Shown: in pieces, positions 8,112 through 16,800 of the stretch | Position numbering within the stretch: the stretch's first letter is position 1 | Layout: every line of letters starts with the position of its first letter | From: an uncultured Fluviicola sp. | GTDB lineage: Bacteria; Bacteroidota; Bacteroidia; Flavobacteriales; Crocinitomicaceae | NCBI RefSeq assembly: GCF_946478805.1 | Contig: NZ_CAMLDC010000031.1 | Location: forward strand, 1-52,871 | Direction: 5' to 3' | Length of the DNA: 52,871 nt | Program-made: the position numbers and the translations under genes | The notes under the pieces: generated by a model | Database searches by the model: none | What the model was told of the DNA's origin: nothing | Seen by the model: only the letters and a program-made list of their open reading frames with translations

Positions 8112-8459
8112 ATGTTTTCAATCTCGACTAATTCCCCCACAAAACCCCGCACTTATCGTTCTAAACCCACAATCGCCCCCTCAAATCACCCAAAACGTCC
8201 ATCAAAAGCAGCTGCGATTCTTGTTCAAGAACATAACCCGGATTTGAAAGCACCTGCAAGTCAATCAATCGCTTACGAACTTCTTTCAAGGACTCGTGAA
8301 TCTCCAACGAACACGCGTGCAAGTCAATCCAAGACGCGTGAACTTGTATCAGAAGGGCGTGAAGTGTTTTCAAAGGTGCATGCACGATCAATCGGATCCA
8401 CCGGAAACAACTTCGAACCGACCATTCACTCAACAAAACCACTGATTAACAGCCGTTAA
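8112..8459 (+). CDS. Doubtful ORF carrying seven-residue repeats
   Basis: From ATG 8112 a 115-codon frame is open, Arg/Ser/Thr-rich, with a centre of degenerate heptads (RESPTNT, RASQSKT, RELVSEG, REVFSKV). It precedes the 228-residue gene on the same strand. The opposite strand is also open here for 93 codons with Leu/His heptads, so openness may only reflect the stop-free 21-bp repeat. No domain is recognised. Listed because the period is an exact multiple of three. Confidence 0.25.
   Translation: MFSISTNSPTKPRTYRSKPTIAPSNHPKRPSKAAAILVQEHNPDLKAPASQSIAYELLSRTRESPTNTRASQSKTRELVSEGREVFSKVHARSIGSTGNNFEPTIHSTKPLINSR
8253..8399. repeat. Seven degenerate 21-bp tandem repeats
   Basis: Units begin at 8253, 8274, 8295, 8316, 8337, 8358 and 8379, with a core near CGTGAA or CGTGCAAGTCAATC. 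Spacing is exactly 21 bases throughout, although the rest of each unit is poorly conserved. The period encodes heptads in either strand. Confidence 0.7.
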
Positions 8460-8507
8460 CAATTGTTTTGGCACGCATTTTCTTAGGCTTTATTCAGAAC
8501 TTTAAAA

Positions 8508-9194
8508 ATGAAAGTCATGAAAAAGACAACACTCAACAAGCGCAGTATGTTCGGGAGTGTGCATGCAGTGCTAACAGCAAACCAAGCCATTTGGAGCAAC
8601 GTTCCGGCTTTTGCATCGGCAGTGAGCCAGTTTGAAACCATCCTCGGTATCCTCGACCGGAAACTCAGCGAACAATCCGTAGCACTAACGGGAGTTACCC
8701 GCGAAAAACAGGAACAACTAAACCGCTTATCCGAAGAGATGATCCTGGCACACAACGCGCTTTACCTCTACGGAAAAGAAACGGCAAGCGTCATTCTTCA
8801 GGAACGTAACCGCACCAATAAATCGGAATTGTTCCGCTTAACGATCGGACGGGCAAAAGTACACGGCAATGATCTGAAAAACGACTTGCTTGCTTACGGC
8901 TCCGAACTGGAAGCTTACGGGATCACCCAAACCTTTATCACGGAATTGATTGCAAAGATTGATGGTTTGCCCGAACTGATCGAATCTTCCCGCATTGCAC
9001 TCTTGCGCAGAAAAGGAGCTACCAAAGCCATCGATGAAGCTGAATCGAAACTCACGGAGATTCTCCGCGACCAGATCGACCGCATGTTATTGGTATTCAA
9101 AACCGGTTATCCGCAATTCGTATCAGACTACCAGGATGCACGCACATCCATACCGAACGGTGCTCGTGAACGGGATGATGGAAATGCCGCATAA
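8508..9194 (+). CDS. Conserved-looking helical protein of unknown function
   Basis: The 228-residue product (MKVMKKTTLNKRSMFGSV) looks almost wholly helical, with long charged stretches, no signal peptide and no membrane segment. The Met at 8517 is an alternative start. It contains a probable coiled-coil part (ILDRKLSEQSVALTGVTREK, then EKQEQLNRLSEEM). GC content returns to that of the core genes here. A strong hairpin terminator lies 11 bases after its stop. I cannot name a family. Confidence 0.75.
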   Translation: MKVMKKTTLNKRSMFGSVHAVLTANQAIWSNVPAFASAVSQFETILGILDRKLSEQSVALTGVTREKQEQLNRLSEEMILAHNALYLYGKETASVILQERNRTNKSELFRLTIGRAKVHGNDLKNDLLAYGSELEAYGITQTFITELIAKIDGLPELIESSRIALLRRKGATKAIDEAESKLTEILRDQIDRMLLVFKTGYPQFVSDYQDARTSIPNGARERDDGNAA

Positions 9195-9205
9195 TTCAGA
9201 CCTGT

Positions 9206-9240
9206 AAGGTGCGAGCCGTCTTCGACAGCCGCACCTTTTC
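9206..9240 (+). terminator. Rho-independent terminator
   Basis: AAGGTGCG (9206-9213) pairs with CGCACCTT (9230-9237), with an inner GTC/GAC pair around TTC, followed by TTTTC and TTTTTC. Confidence 0.75.
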
Positions 9241-9547
9241 TTTTTCACCACTGATCCCGAATTATTTGGACAAGTTGCACTGATCAGAGCGAGCCTAATA
9301 CTTGTGGTTAAAGAAAAGCATCACAAATCCACCAGGTTCATGTAATCAATCACACAGTTCATGACATCAATTTTCCGTCTCATGACAACCATGCGGTTTT
9401 CTTTGTTAAAACCTACTACATTCGTTTCACACTATTCGCTGGGAACTTTCAGACGGACGAGGCCGGTCCTGAGAAAGATCCGATCGGAGTGTGTGGCGGT
9501 TTCCGAAAAGCCAATGAGTAGGAACTAAAACATTAAAACTATTCACT
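9241..9547. other. 307-base intergenic region without recognised gene
   Basis: No convincing ORF, RNA fold or palindrome was found on either strand. A partial -7-like TACATTCG occurs at 9416-9423 but without a -33 element at proper spacing. Confidence 0.5.
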
Positions 9548-9952
9548 ATGTCAGCAGGTATTGCAAACTCGTCGGGAACTCTTCAAGTGGGTAACGGCGC
9601 ACAATTTTGGGTTTATTTATCCCCACAAAACGACACTTCTAAAATGATCGGGACCTGGAAGGTAACCTTCTCCCAGGGAAACTGGAGCGGAACAATCTCC
9701 AGCGAGGATCCGACACAACAACTTCAAACACCGAACCTTTCAGGAATCTTTGATATCAAAGTGGAATTATTGAGCGGTTCCACAGGAACATGGCGCCAAA
9801 TTCCGCCGCAAGCAGGAAGCAACAACGAAATCGGATGCAACAGCAATTGCGCTTCCATGGTAGGGATCGTTGCAGACAGCACCAGCCCGATGCCGGGAGC
9901 AATCAATGCGCATTTCTGGACAACCTGGGATGCCTTCTGCAAAAGAGGATAA
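9548..9952 (+). CDS. Small beta-rich protein of unknown function
   Basis: The 134-residue protein starts MSAGIANSSGTLQVGN and has no signal peptide or membrane segment. It appears beta-rich, with alternating polar and aromatic residues (FWVYLSP, IGTWKVTFSQGNWSGTI, GIFDIKVELLSG). Three Cys lie close together in the IGCNSNCASM segment and near the C-terminus. The look is that of a small lectin-like or phage-tail-like sandwich, but no family is recognised. A GC-rich hairpin follows the stop. Confidence 0.65.
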   Translation: MSAGIANSSGTLQVGNGAQFWVYLSPQNDTSKMIGTWKVTFSQGNWSGTISSEDPTQQLQTPNLSGIFDIKVELLSGSTGTWRQIPPQAGSNNEIGCNSNCASMVGIVADSTSPMPGAINAHFWTTWDAFCKRG

Positions 9953-9969
9953 AAACACATAAAACCAAG

Positions 9970-9998
9970 AAGGGGCGCGATTCATTGTGCCCCTTTGT
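9970..9998 (+). terminator. Probable terminator with weak T tract
   Basis: AAGGGGCGC (9970-9978) pairs with GTGCCCCTT (9987-9995) through nine pairs including one G-U, with an 8-base loop and only a short T run. Confidence 0.6.
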
Positions 9999-10042
9999 CG
10001 TTCTTATTATCGGAAACGCATGACCGCCCCGTTTAATTTGCG

Positions 10043-10050
10043 TACCTTTG
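10043..10050 (+). promoter_or_regulatory. -7 box of the 109-residue protein gene
   Basis: TACCTTTG fits TAnnTTTG exactly and lies 21 bases before the ATG at 10072. No TTG is found 17-21 bases upstream. Confidence 0.5.
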
Positions 10051-10071
10051 CCTGAATTTTTTGATAAAACT

Positions 10072-10401
10072 ATGGAGCAGGTTGAATTCTTGGAACAAAA
10101 AGTATTTAATGATTTGAAAAACCTGAATGACGGGTTCGACGAGGCGGGCAACCTCCATTTCAATGAATGGGATTTCGCAATCGTGCTGCAACGCGCAGAA
10201 TACTTCGGGATCGGGATTTATGAAGTTCAGGCATGGTTGGATGGCACTTTATACGATATCGAGGTCCACGAGCATTTCAAAAAGAAAGCCACCGATCCGT
10301 CGTGGTATAAAAAAGCGTTGATGACATTTTCGACACAACAAAAAGGACTGACGTTTACAGCATCTTATAAGGTTTCTGCAAAACTTTTGGCGAGACAATA
10401 G
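10072..10401 (+). CDS. Small cytosolic protein of unknown function
   Basis: The 109-residue product (MEQVEFLEQKVFNDLKNLND) is acidic at its start and more basic at its end, with no signal or membrane segment. The ATG at 10072 is chosen over an upstream in-frame TTG because a perfect -7 box overlaps that TTG. Trp and Tyr are frequent (NEWDFAIVLQRAEYF, VQAWLDGTLYDIE). No family is recognised. The inverted repeat bounding the GxxExxY remnant begins 17 bases after its stop. Confidence 0.65.
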   Translation: MEQVEFLEQKVFNDLKNLNDGFDEAGNLHFNEWDFAIVLQRAEYFGIGIYEVQAWLDGTLYDIEVHEHFKKKATDPSWYKKALMTFSTQQKGLTFTASYKVSAKLLARQ

Positions 10402-10495
10402 ATCTTTCGGAATAAAAACCACATAGGTACATAGGGGACATAGGTTATTAAGTGGATTTTTATTATATTAAGTATCTACTAATTATTCCTGTTTT

Positions 10496-10769
10496 ATGAC
10501 TAAATCTTATTTAGATCAATTAACTTATGATGTAATTGGAGCAGCGATTGAAGACGGTGTTACGGTGTGATTTATATGTAGCAGGGGCTGTAGTTGTTGA
10601 ATTGAAAGCCACGAAATCAATTGAACCAATATTTGAGGCTCAGCTTTTGAGTTACATGAAACTTCTGGATGCACCTAAAGGAATTCTCATAAATTTTAAT
10701 TGCACAAACATCTTTCGGGAAGGTCAAAAGACCCTGGTCAACGAACTATATCGAAACCTGCGAGAATAA
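10496..10769 (+). pseudogene. Internally deleted GxxExxY (PDDEXK_3) protein gene
   Basis: From ATG 10496 the frame reads MTKSYLDQLTYDVIGAAIED, the usual GxxExxY N-terminus, then stops after four further codons. The C-terminal half continues in another frame (CDLYVAGAVVVELKA, EAQLLSYMKLL, GILINFN) to 10769. Roughly 35 residues between them are missing, including the GxxExxY motif itself, while the D...ELK nuclease-like motif survives. The family is a small PDDEXK-fold group, common in Bacteroidota, with no established function. Confidence 0.75.
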
Positions 10770-10844
10770 AAGCTATGTGATCTTCTATTTTGCTCTTAGC
10801 CTTTACAAAGCCACTTGTCTCAATTCGGATTCCCGCCGCATATG

Positions 10845-10874
10845 AAAAAAAGAGTTGTCTGCTTGCAGGCAACT
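10845..10874 (-). terminator. Minus-strand hairpin terminator inside the inverted-repeat unit
   Basis: On the minus strand AGTTGCCTG, a CAAG loop and CAGACAACT form a 9-bp stem with one G-U pair, followed by CTTTTTTT. It lies beyond the glyA terminator and may back it up. Confidence 0.65.
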
Positions 10875-10913
10875 GTGTAAATCTATGTGCCCTATGTATC
10901 TATGTGGTCAAAC

Positions 10914-10946
10914 AAAAAAGCGACCCATCAGTTGACAGATCGCTTT
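10914..10946 (-). terminator. Terminator of glyA
   Basis: On the minus strand AAAGCGA pairs with TCGCTTT, followed by further T residues. It lies 22 bases after the glyA stop codon. Confidence 0.75.
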
Positions 10947-10967
10947 AGATATTCAGTTCATGTTTTC

Positions 10968-12242
10968 TTACCACGTAAACAGCGGTCGTGCGCTCATCAA
11001 TTTATTCACTTCCGAACGTACGGATCTGATTGTTTCTTCGTCACCGATATTCATCAATACACGATCGATCAGGTTCACGATAGCAGGAATTTCTGTTTCC
11101 TTGATTCCCCTGGAAGTGATTGCGGAAGTTCCCACACGGATTCCCGAGGTGATGAACGGAGATTCCGTATCAAATGGAACCATGTTCTTATTTACAGTAA
11201 TATCTGCCAAAACCAGGTTGTTTTCAGCATCTTTTCCCGTTACTCCTTTGGAACGCAAGTCAATCAACATGCTGTGATTATCCGTTCCCCCGGAAATGAT
11301 CTTGTAACCCAATTTTCTGAATTCTTCTGCCATCAATGCTGCGTTCTTCTTCACTTGGGTCATGTATGTTTTATATCCGTCGGACAATGCTTCACCGAAT
11401 GCAACTGCTTTTGCAGCAATCACGTGCTCCAATGGCCCGCCTTGAATTCCCGGGAAAACCGCAGCGTCCAACAAGGCACCCATGGATTTCGGATTCCCGT
11501 TGTTCCATTTCAACCCGAACGGATTGTCGAAGTTGTTGCGCATCATGATCACACCTCCACGCGGCCCGCGCAATGTTTTGTGCGTTGTAGTGGTAACTAT
11601 GTGGCAGTGATCCAATGGATCAGTCAATAATCCTGCTGCGATCAATCCTGCAGGGTGAGAAATATCTGCCAGGATCAAGGCACCAACCTCATCAGCAATC
11701 TTGCGGATGCGTGCATAATCCCAATCCCTGGAATAAGCGGAAGCACCACAAATGATCATTTTCGGTTTTTCGCGCTTGGCCACTTCTTCCATCATGTCGT
11801 AATCTACCAAACCTGTTTCCTTGCTTACACCGTAGAAATGCGGTTCATACAATTTACCGGAAAAGTTTACGGAAGATCCGTGTGTCAAATGTCCACCATG
11901 TGACAGGTCGAAACCAAGAATCTTGTCTCCCGGATTCAGGCATGCCAGGAAAACCGCTGCATTTGCCTGCGCACCGGAATGCGGCTGTACATTTGCCCAG
12001 GTTGCTCCGAATAATTTACACAAACGATCAATCGCCAGTTGCTCCACTTTATCAACCACTTCACAACCTCCGTAGTAACGCTTCCCCGGAAGTCCTTCTG
12101 CATATTTATTGGTCAAAACAGAACCCATGGCTTCCATCACCTCATCAGAGACAAAGTTCTCAGACGCAATTAATTCAATTCCATGTTCCTGACGCTGTCT
12201 TTCTGCAGCAATTAAGTCAAATACTTCCTGATCGCGTTTCAT
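10968..12242 (-). CDS. glyA: Serine hydroxymethyltransferase
   Basis: The 424-residue enzyme interconverts serine and glycine, charging tetrahydrofolate with a one-carbon unit in the cytosol. Hallmarks include IELIASENF near 22-30, [15 protein letters not shown] near 45-59 and the pyridoxal-phosphate lysine K222 within [10 protein letters not shown] (221-230). Length is normal for the family. It appears monocistronic: a terminator follows on its strand, and the upstream minus-strand gene ends about 190 bases away. A perfect TATATTTG box at 12398-12405 would give a leader of about 150 bases containing a TTCAA-type palindrome. Confidence 0.98.
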   Translation of the reverse strand: MKRDQEVFDLIAAERQRQEHGIELIASENFVSDEVMEAMGSVLTNKYAEGLPGKRYYGGCEVVDKVEQLAIDRLCKLFGATWANVQPHSGAQANAAVFLACLNPGDKILGFDLSHGGHLTHGSSVNFSGKLYEPHFYGVSKETGLVDYDMMEEVAKREKPKMIICGASAYSRDWDYARIRKIADEVGALILADISHPAGLIAAGLLTDPLDHCHIVTTTTHKTLRGPRGGVIMMRNNFDNPFGLKWNNGNPKSMGALLDAAVFPGIQGGPLEHVIAAKAVAFGEALSDGYKTYMTQVKKNAALMAEEFRKLGYKIISGGTDNHSMLIDLRSKGVTGKDAENNLVLADITVNKNMVPFDTESPFITSGIRVGTSAITSRGIKETEIPAIVNLIDRVLMNIGDEETIRSVRSEVNKLMSARPLFTW

Positions 12243-12320
12243 TCCTATTTTATTTTTTTGTTCTATGAATAATTAGCTTTTATCCTATAAGATCAAGTGT
12301 TTTAAGCTCATCTCTCATTA

Positions 12321-12388
12321 GGTTCAATAGGTTCAAGCGTTCAAAAGGATCAAATCGAACTCCTGAACTTTTAAACTTTTTGAACTTT
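12321..12388. repeat. Word-repeat palindrome, TTCAA type, in the glyA leader
   Basis: The left arm holds spaced words GGTTCAATA, GGTTCAAGC, GTTCAAAA and GGATCAA with 8-9-base steps. The right arm holds complementary words (GAACTCCTGAACTTTTAAAC, then TTTTTGAACTTT). The pairing is degenerate but extends over about 30 bases per arm. Confidence 0.6.
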
Positions 12389-12397
12389 AATTGTCGG

Positions 12398-12405
12398 CAA
12401 ATATA
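12398..12405 (-). promoter_or_regulatory. Candidate -7 box of glyA
   Basis: The minus strand reads TATATTTG, a perfect -7 match. The nearest TTG is 12 bases upstream, too close for a normal -33 element. Confidence 0.45.
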
Positions 12406-12435
12406 GCTCGATTTACTCAAAATTCCAGCCCTTAC

Positions 12436-13191
12436 TTACAATCGCTTAATCGAATGCAATTTATGTGAATGTACTTCATCAATCTTTCTGGTAATTCCAA
12501 CGGAACTGAAATCGTCAATCCGCACATAACCATGCGCATGAATGATCTCGTCTTTGTTTATCAATAAACCCACATGGTGAATGTTTCCTGAGTCTGAAAT
12601 GAAAAAGGCCAGATCTCCCGGTTCGCGGTCTTCAAAATCAATTTCCTGCCCGATTTCCACTTGCTGTGAAGCATCCCGCGGTAACTGATAACTAAAAACC
12701 CGGTGAATCTGCTGCATGAATCCCGAACAATCTATTCCGAACATGGTTTTTCCGCCCCACAAATAAGGAGCATTCAGATAAGTCATGGCAAAATCAATCA
12801 GGGAAGACGGGAACACCTCTTCGTCATTCAGGAACCGGTAGGTCGATTTACCGATGGAAAAGGTTTCTTCCGAATCCGAAGGCCTGAAAAAACCTTTGGG
12901 CAAGATCTGTCTGCCTTCAGGCCCTTCCACTACCCGGAATTCAGAATGTTCCACCATCAGGCCGTCCAGCCAGCGGGCAACTTCCTTTTCTCTCAGGTCC
13001 TGGATTTGCTTGGAATCGATCCAACCTTCATAGCCATCCATAAAGGAATGGACTTTGAGCCAGTTGTCGGCAACTTCCGTAATTTCTACGAGTTCCCCGA
13101 ACAGCAATTGAGTCACTATTTCCGAGCGGTCGCTTGCTTCTGCCCGAACCGGGGCAATACTTGCTTTGCAAAATGCGTGAATTCTACTCAC
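12436..13191 (-). CDS. NlpC/P60 peptidase with N-terminal SH3-like domain
   Basis: The 251-residue protein belongs to the C40 gamma-D-glutamyl-diamino-acid peptidases that cut cell-wall peptides. An SH3-like domain covers about residues 10-65 (APVRAEASDRSEIVTQLLFG, NWLKVHSFMDGYEGWID). The catalytic domain has Cys155 in GIDCSGFMQ, His206 in NIHHVGLL and a third polar residue in IIHAHGYV. No signal peptide is seen, so it resembles the cytosolic muropeptide-recycling type (YkfC-like). It overlaps the upstream DinB gene by 4 bases, indicating coupled translation. Confidence 0.92.
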   Translation of the reverse strand: MSRIHAFCKASIAPVRAEASDRSEIVTQLLFGELVEITEVADNWLKVHSFMDGYEGWIDSKQIQDLREKEVARWLDGLMVEHSEFRVVEGPEGRQILPKGFFRPSDSEETFSIGKSTYRFLNDEEVFPSSLIDFAMTYLNAPYLWGGKTMFGIDCSGFMQQIHRVFSYQLPRDASQQVEIGQEIDFEDREPGDLAFFISDSGNIHHVGLLINKDEIIHAHGYVRIDDFSSVGITRKIDEVHSHKLHSIKRL

Positions 13192-13766
13192 TTTTTAGGG
13201 AATTGCGGGTTTTTGCTCAATTTCAGAGCCTGTTCCATATGCCGGTCATTGTGATAAGCAACAAACAATAAGGCATCACCCAATCTCAGGCGCACCAATT
13301 TCGAAATGGATATCGGAACTTTCACTTTTCTCAAACTGACAGCAACTGATTTTTCAATGATATCCAAAAATTGATTTTGGCCTTCCAGTAAGGTCGCAAG
13401 TTCGTTTCCTGTCACCAATCCCGGGTTTACCGTCGGATTATACTCGCCGGGCGCGTTGAATTTGCGTTTCACATTGCGTGCATTTCCCAGTTTCATGGAC
13501 ATCCATGCCGATTTTCCCAAAGGAGAAGAAGAGTAATTCAACCTGGGAGAGCGAAACCGGGTCCGGTCGATCCGTTCATTCAATACCGTGTGATAAAATC
13601 GGGCGTATGCATTCAGGTGTGCAAAAATTTCAGCCAAACTCCAGGTAGAAGCGTTGGGTTTCCAATTCAATTGGTTCTCCGAATAATTTGAAAACTTCGA
13701 TTTTAAATGTTGGATATTTTTCTCTGTAATTGTTGCAACTTCGTTGAAGACCCATTGAGTTGTCAT
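13188..13766 (-). CDS. DinB-family putative metal-dependent hydrolase
   Basis: This 192-residue four-helix-bundle protein carries the DinB/YfiT metal-site pattern: His50 in EIFAHLNAY, and His172 and His176 in VAYHNDRHMEQA. Family members act as thiol transferases or hydrolases or have unknown roles; the substrate here is unknown. It is the first gene of a two-gene operon with the NlpC/P60 peptidase (4-base overlap). A full promoter with correct spacing lies 19 bases upstream of the start. Confidence 0.85.
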   Translation of the reverse strand: MTTQWVFNEVATITEKNIQHLKSKFSNYSENQLNWKPNASTWSLAEIFAHLNAYARFYHTVLNERIDRTRFRSPRLNYSSSPLGKSAWMSMKLGNARNVKRKFNAPGEYNPTVNPGLVTGNELATLLEGQNQFLDIIEKSVAVSLRKVKVPISISKLVRLRLGDALLFVAYHNDRHMEQALKLSKNPQFPKK

Positions 13767-13784
13767 AATGCCTCGAATTTATAT

Positions 13785-13815
13785 CAAATATAACCAGAGC
13801 AAATTGATTGACAAA
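13785..13815 (-). promoter_or_regulatory. Full Bacteroidota promoter of the dinB-nlpC operon
   Basis: On the minus strand TTTG (13812-13815) is followed by exactly 19 bases and then TATATTTG (13785-13792). This fits the TTG-N19-TAnnTTTG consensus without mismatch. Confidence 0.75.
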
Positions 13816-13865
13816 AGTTATACCCAAAAATGCAACCTTTTTAAACATTTTCATATCTTTCAAGT

Positions 13866-16800
13866 ATGAAGCTATTGTTACTCATGTTCTGTGTGCTTGT
13901 TTTTGGTGGTCAATTTGTTGCCCAGGAAATAGAACATACGCATAACACACATTACGCACTGATTGAAAACAAAGGACAATGGGCTGAAAAGGTACTGTTT
14001 CAATCCAGATCCCAGGGGAGTAACATCTGGGTGCAACAGCATGGCTTCATTTACGATATCCGGGATTTATCCCTGCTGAAAAAGGCACACTTAGGCAAAA
14101 TTTCGGACACCAATTTCAGTGAAATCAAAGGAATCGTATCAGCCGCTCATTTCCTCCATTCCAATGAGGTAAGCGAGATTGTCAAGGAAAAACCTTTACC
14201 TTATTATTACAACTATTTCCTGGGGAATGATTCCAGTAAATGGGCATCGGATGTGAAAAGCTACCAGGAAGTAACCCTGAAGAACTTTTACAACGGAATA
14301 GACCTGAAAGTGTTCGACACACCGGAGAAATTCAAATACGAATTGTGGTGTTCACCGGGAAGCCCGATGCAGCAGATCCAGATTGACCTGGTGAACTTTG
14401 ACCAGGTAAGTATTAATAAAGCCGGCGACCTGGTTTTGAAAACAAAACTGGGAATCATTACCGAACAAAAACCGGTTGCATACCAATTATTGAACGGAAA
14501 ACTGACCGAAATTTCCTGTGCCTTTAAACTGAACGGGACCATCCTTACATTCAGGCTCGGAAAGTTCGATCCACGCGCAAACATCATTATCGACCCGGTT
14601 TTAGTATTCGCGACCTATTCCGGATCACCCACAGATAACTTTGGAATGACGGCTACTTATGGCCACGACGGATCGGCTTATTCTGCCGGAACCGTTTTCG
14701 GAAATGCCTACCCGACCCCGGACAATTCCGCGTATGATGTGACATCCAATTTCACTTCCGTTACAAACGGATCTTACGGAATTACCGACGTCTACGTTTC
14801 CAAATATTCTTCAGACGGAACCACCATGCTCTGGACCACGTTCCTGGGAGGAGGAGGAACCACACAAGGAACAGAAACCGCACACAGCTTAATTTGTGAT
14901 CTGAGTGACAACCTCTACATTTACGGAGCTACTTCCAGCACCGACTTCCCGATCGTGAACGGGTACCAGACAGGTCATGGCGGAGGTACACCCATGGCGA
15001 ACTTTTTCTACAACGGAGTCTATTTCACCAACCAGGGAACAGATATTTACATCGCAAAAATCAGTGCAAACGGCCATAATTTATTAGCCTCCACTTACAT
15101 GGGCGGTTCGTTGAATGACGGCGTTAACATCCGGAGTAATCCTGCAGTTTATTCCTCGCCCGCTCCAAGTCATATTTATGGCAGTACATCGGATTATGAT
15201 TCACTAACTACCAATTACGGAGACAATTTCCGGGGCGAGATCATGTTGGACTCATTAGGCAACTGCCTGATAGCTTCGTGCAGCCGTTCCACTAATTTCC
15301 CAACCTTAAATGCATTCCAGCCGGCCATAGGCGGGCAGCAAGACGGGGTACTTTTCAAATTGAGCAGTGATTTGAGCACACTCATGTGGTCGAGTTATTT
15401 CGGGGGAAGCAACAACGATGCCTGCTACTCTGTCAAAATCGACTCCAGCTACAACGTCGTGTTCTCCGGGGGAACAACCAGTACCAATATTCCCGGAACG
15501 GCCGGTGGGCTCAACCCGAATTACCTGGGTGGAAAAGCAGACGGATTTGTCGGGAAACTAACTCCGAACGGGCAAACCTTGGTACAAAGTACCTATTTGG
15601 GAGCCAATCAATACGATCAGGCATTTTTCGTGGAGATCAACCGGAACGATGAGATTTTTGTCTTGGGCCAATCGGTGGGTGGGAATTTCCCGGTCATCAA
15701 CTCGCAAAGTTACCCCGGAAGCAGCCAGTTTATCGCGAAATTAAATCCTACGCTTACTTCGATCGTAAACTCAACGGTTTTCGGGAACGGCAATCCGAGT
15801 ATCAATATCTCACCGGCGGCTTTCCTGGTTGATATTTGTGGAAACATGTACGTTTCCGGATGGGGTGCAAACATTTTACAAAGCATTCCGCTCAGTGGCA
15901 TGCCGGTGAGCTCCGATGCTTTCCAGCCCACTCCTGCAAACGGTTTCGACTTTTACCTCTTTGTATACAAACGGGATTTCTCCGGCTTGCTCTACGGAAG
16001 CTACCTGGGAGGAAACCAGGCCGAGGAACACGTAGACGGCGGAACTTCACGCTTCGATAAGAACGGGGTAGTTTATCAGTCCGTATGTGGTGGTTGCGGC
16101 GGTCACAGCGACTTCCCCACTTCAGCAAATGCCTGGTCGAACAACAACTTAAGCAGCAATTGCAATAACGTGGTATTTAAATTCGATTTCCAGCTTTTGC
16201 CCAAGGCAGAATTTAATCCTTCAGGTTTAGGAGGATGTGAGGATTATACCGTAACCCTGACGAACACCAGCTCGCCTTCCGATTCGTATGAATGGGATTT
16301 CGGAAACGGAACCACTTCGACCGTATTTTCACCGACAATCATCTATACGGAACCGGGAATTTATGATGTGCAATTACGCGTTACGGATTCTGTATGTTTG
16401 CTGACAGATACAACCCAGATCACAATCACCGTACTTCCGGAAATTCAACTGGCAGTTTCCAACGACACCATTTTGTGTTCATCTCTTCCCCTAACCTTTA
16501 CTGCAAATTCCTATGGTACTGCAGATTATTTCATCTGGTCGTCAACCAGTCAATTTACAGACACGTTGAATGTAACAGTTGCCGATTCATTGCTGAACGT
16601 GACTCCCGGAGCAACGACAACCTATTATATCCGGGCCGGAAATGCCTATTGTTCCAAAATAGACAGTGTCACCGTTTACTTTATCGGCGGGAGTTTGTCC
16701 TTAACAGGAAACGATTCTATTTGTCTGAACGATCCGACCACATTGACTGCCTCCATCCAGATCCCGGGTGTGACTTTCAGTTATGTCTGGAGCCCCACAA

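Larger units (their letters stand above)
10418..10908. mobile_element. 491-base unit bounded by 26-bp inverted repeats, holding a GxxExxY remnant
   Basis: The left arm 10418-10443 and the right arm 10883-10908 are reverse complements at 24 of 26 positions. Each arm is itself made of three spaced copies of the word ACATAG (CTATGT on the right). Between them lie a broken GxxExxY gene and a minus-strand hairpin terminator. No target-site duplication is evident. Whether this is a transposable unit or a regulatory hairpin pair is not settled by the sequence. Confidence 0.55.

Noticed and set aside
8161..8442. Minus-strand ORF with Leu/His heptads
   Set aside because: It covers the same 21-base repeat as the plus ORF and faces against neighbouring genes; no start context or domain supports it.
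10887..11630. Long plus-strand ORF opposite glyA
   Set aside because: It is the antisense of a clear serine hydroxymethyltransferase gene, and its translation is rich in His/Cys with no domain.
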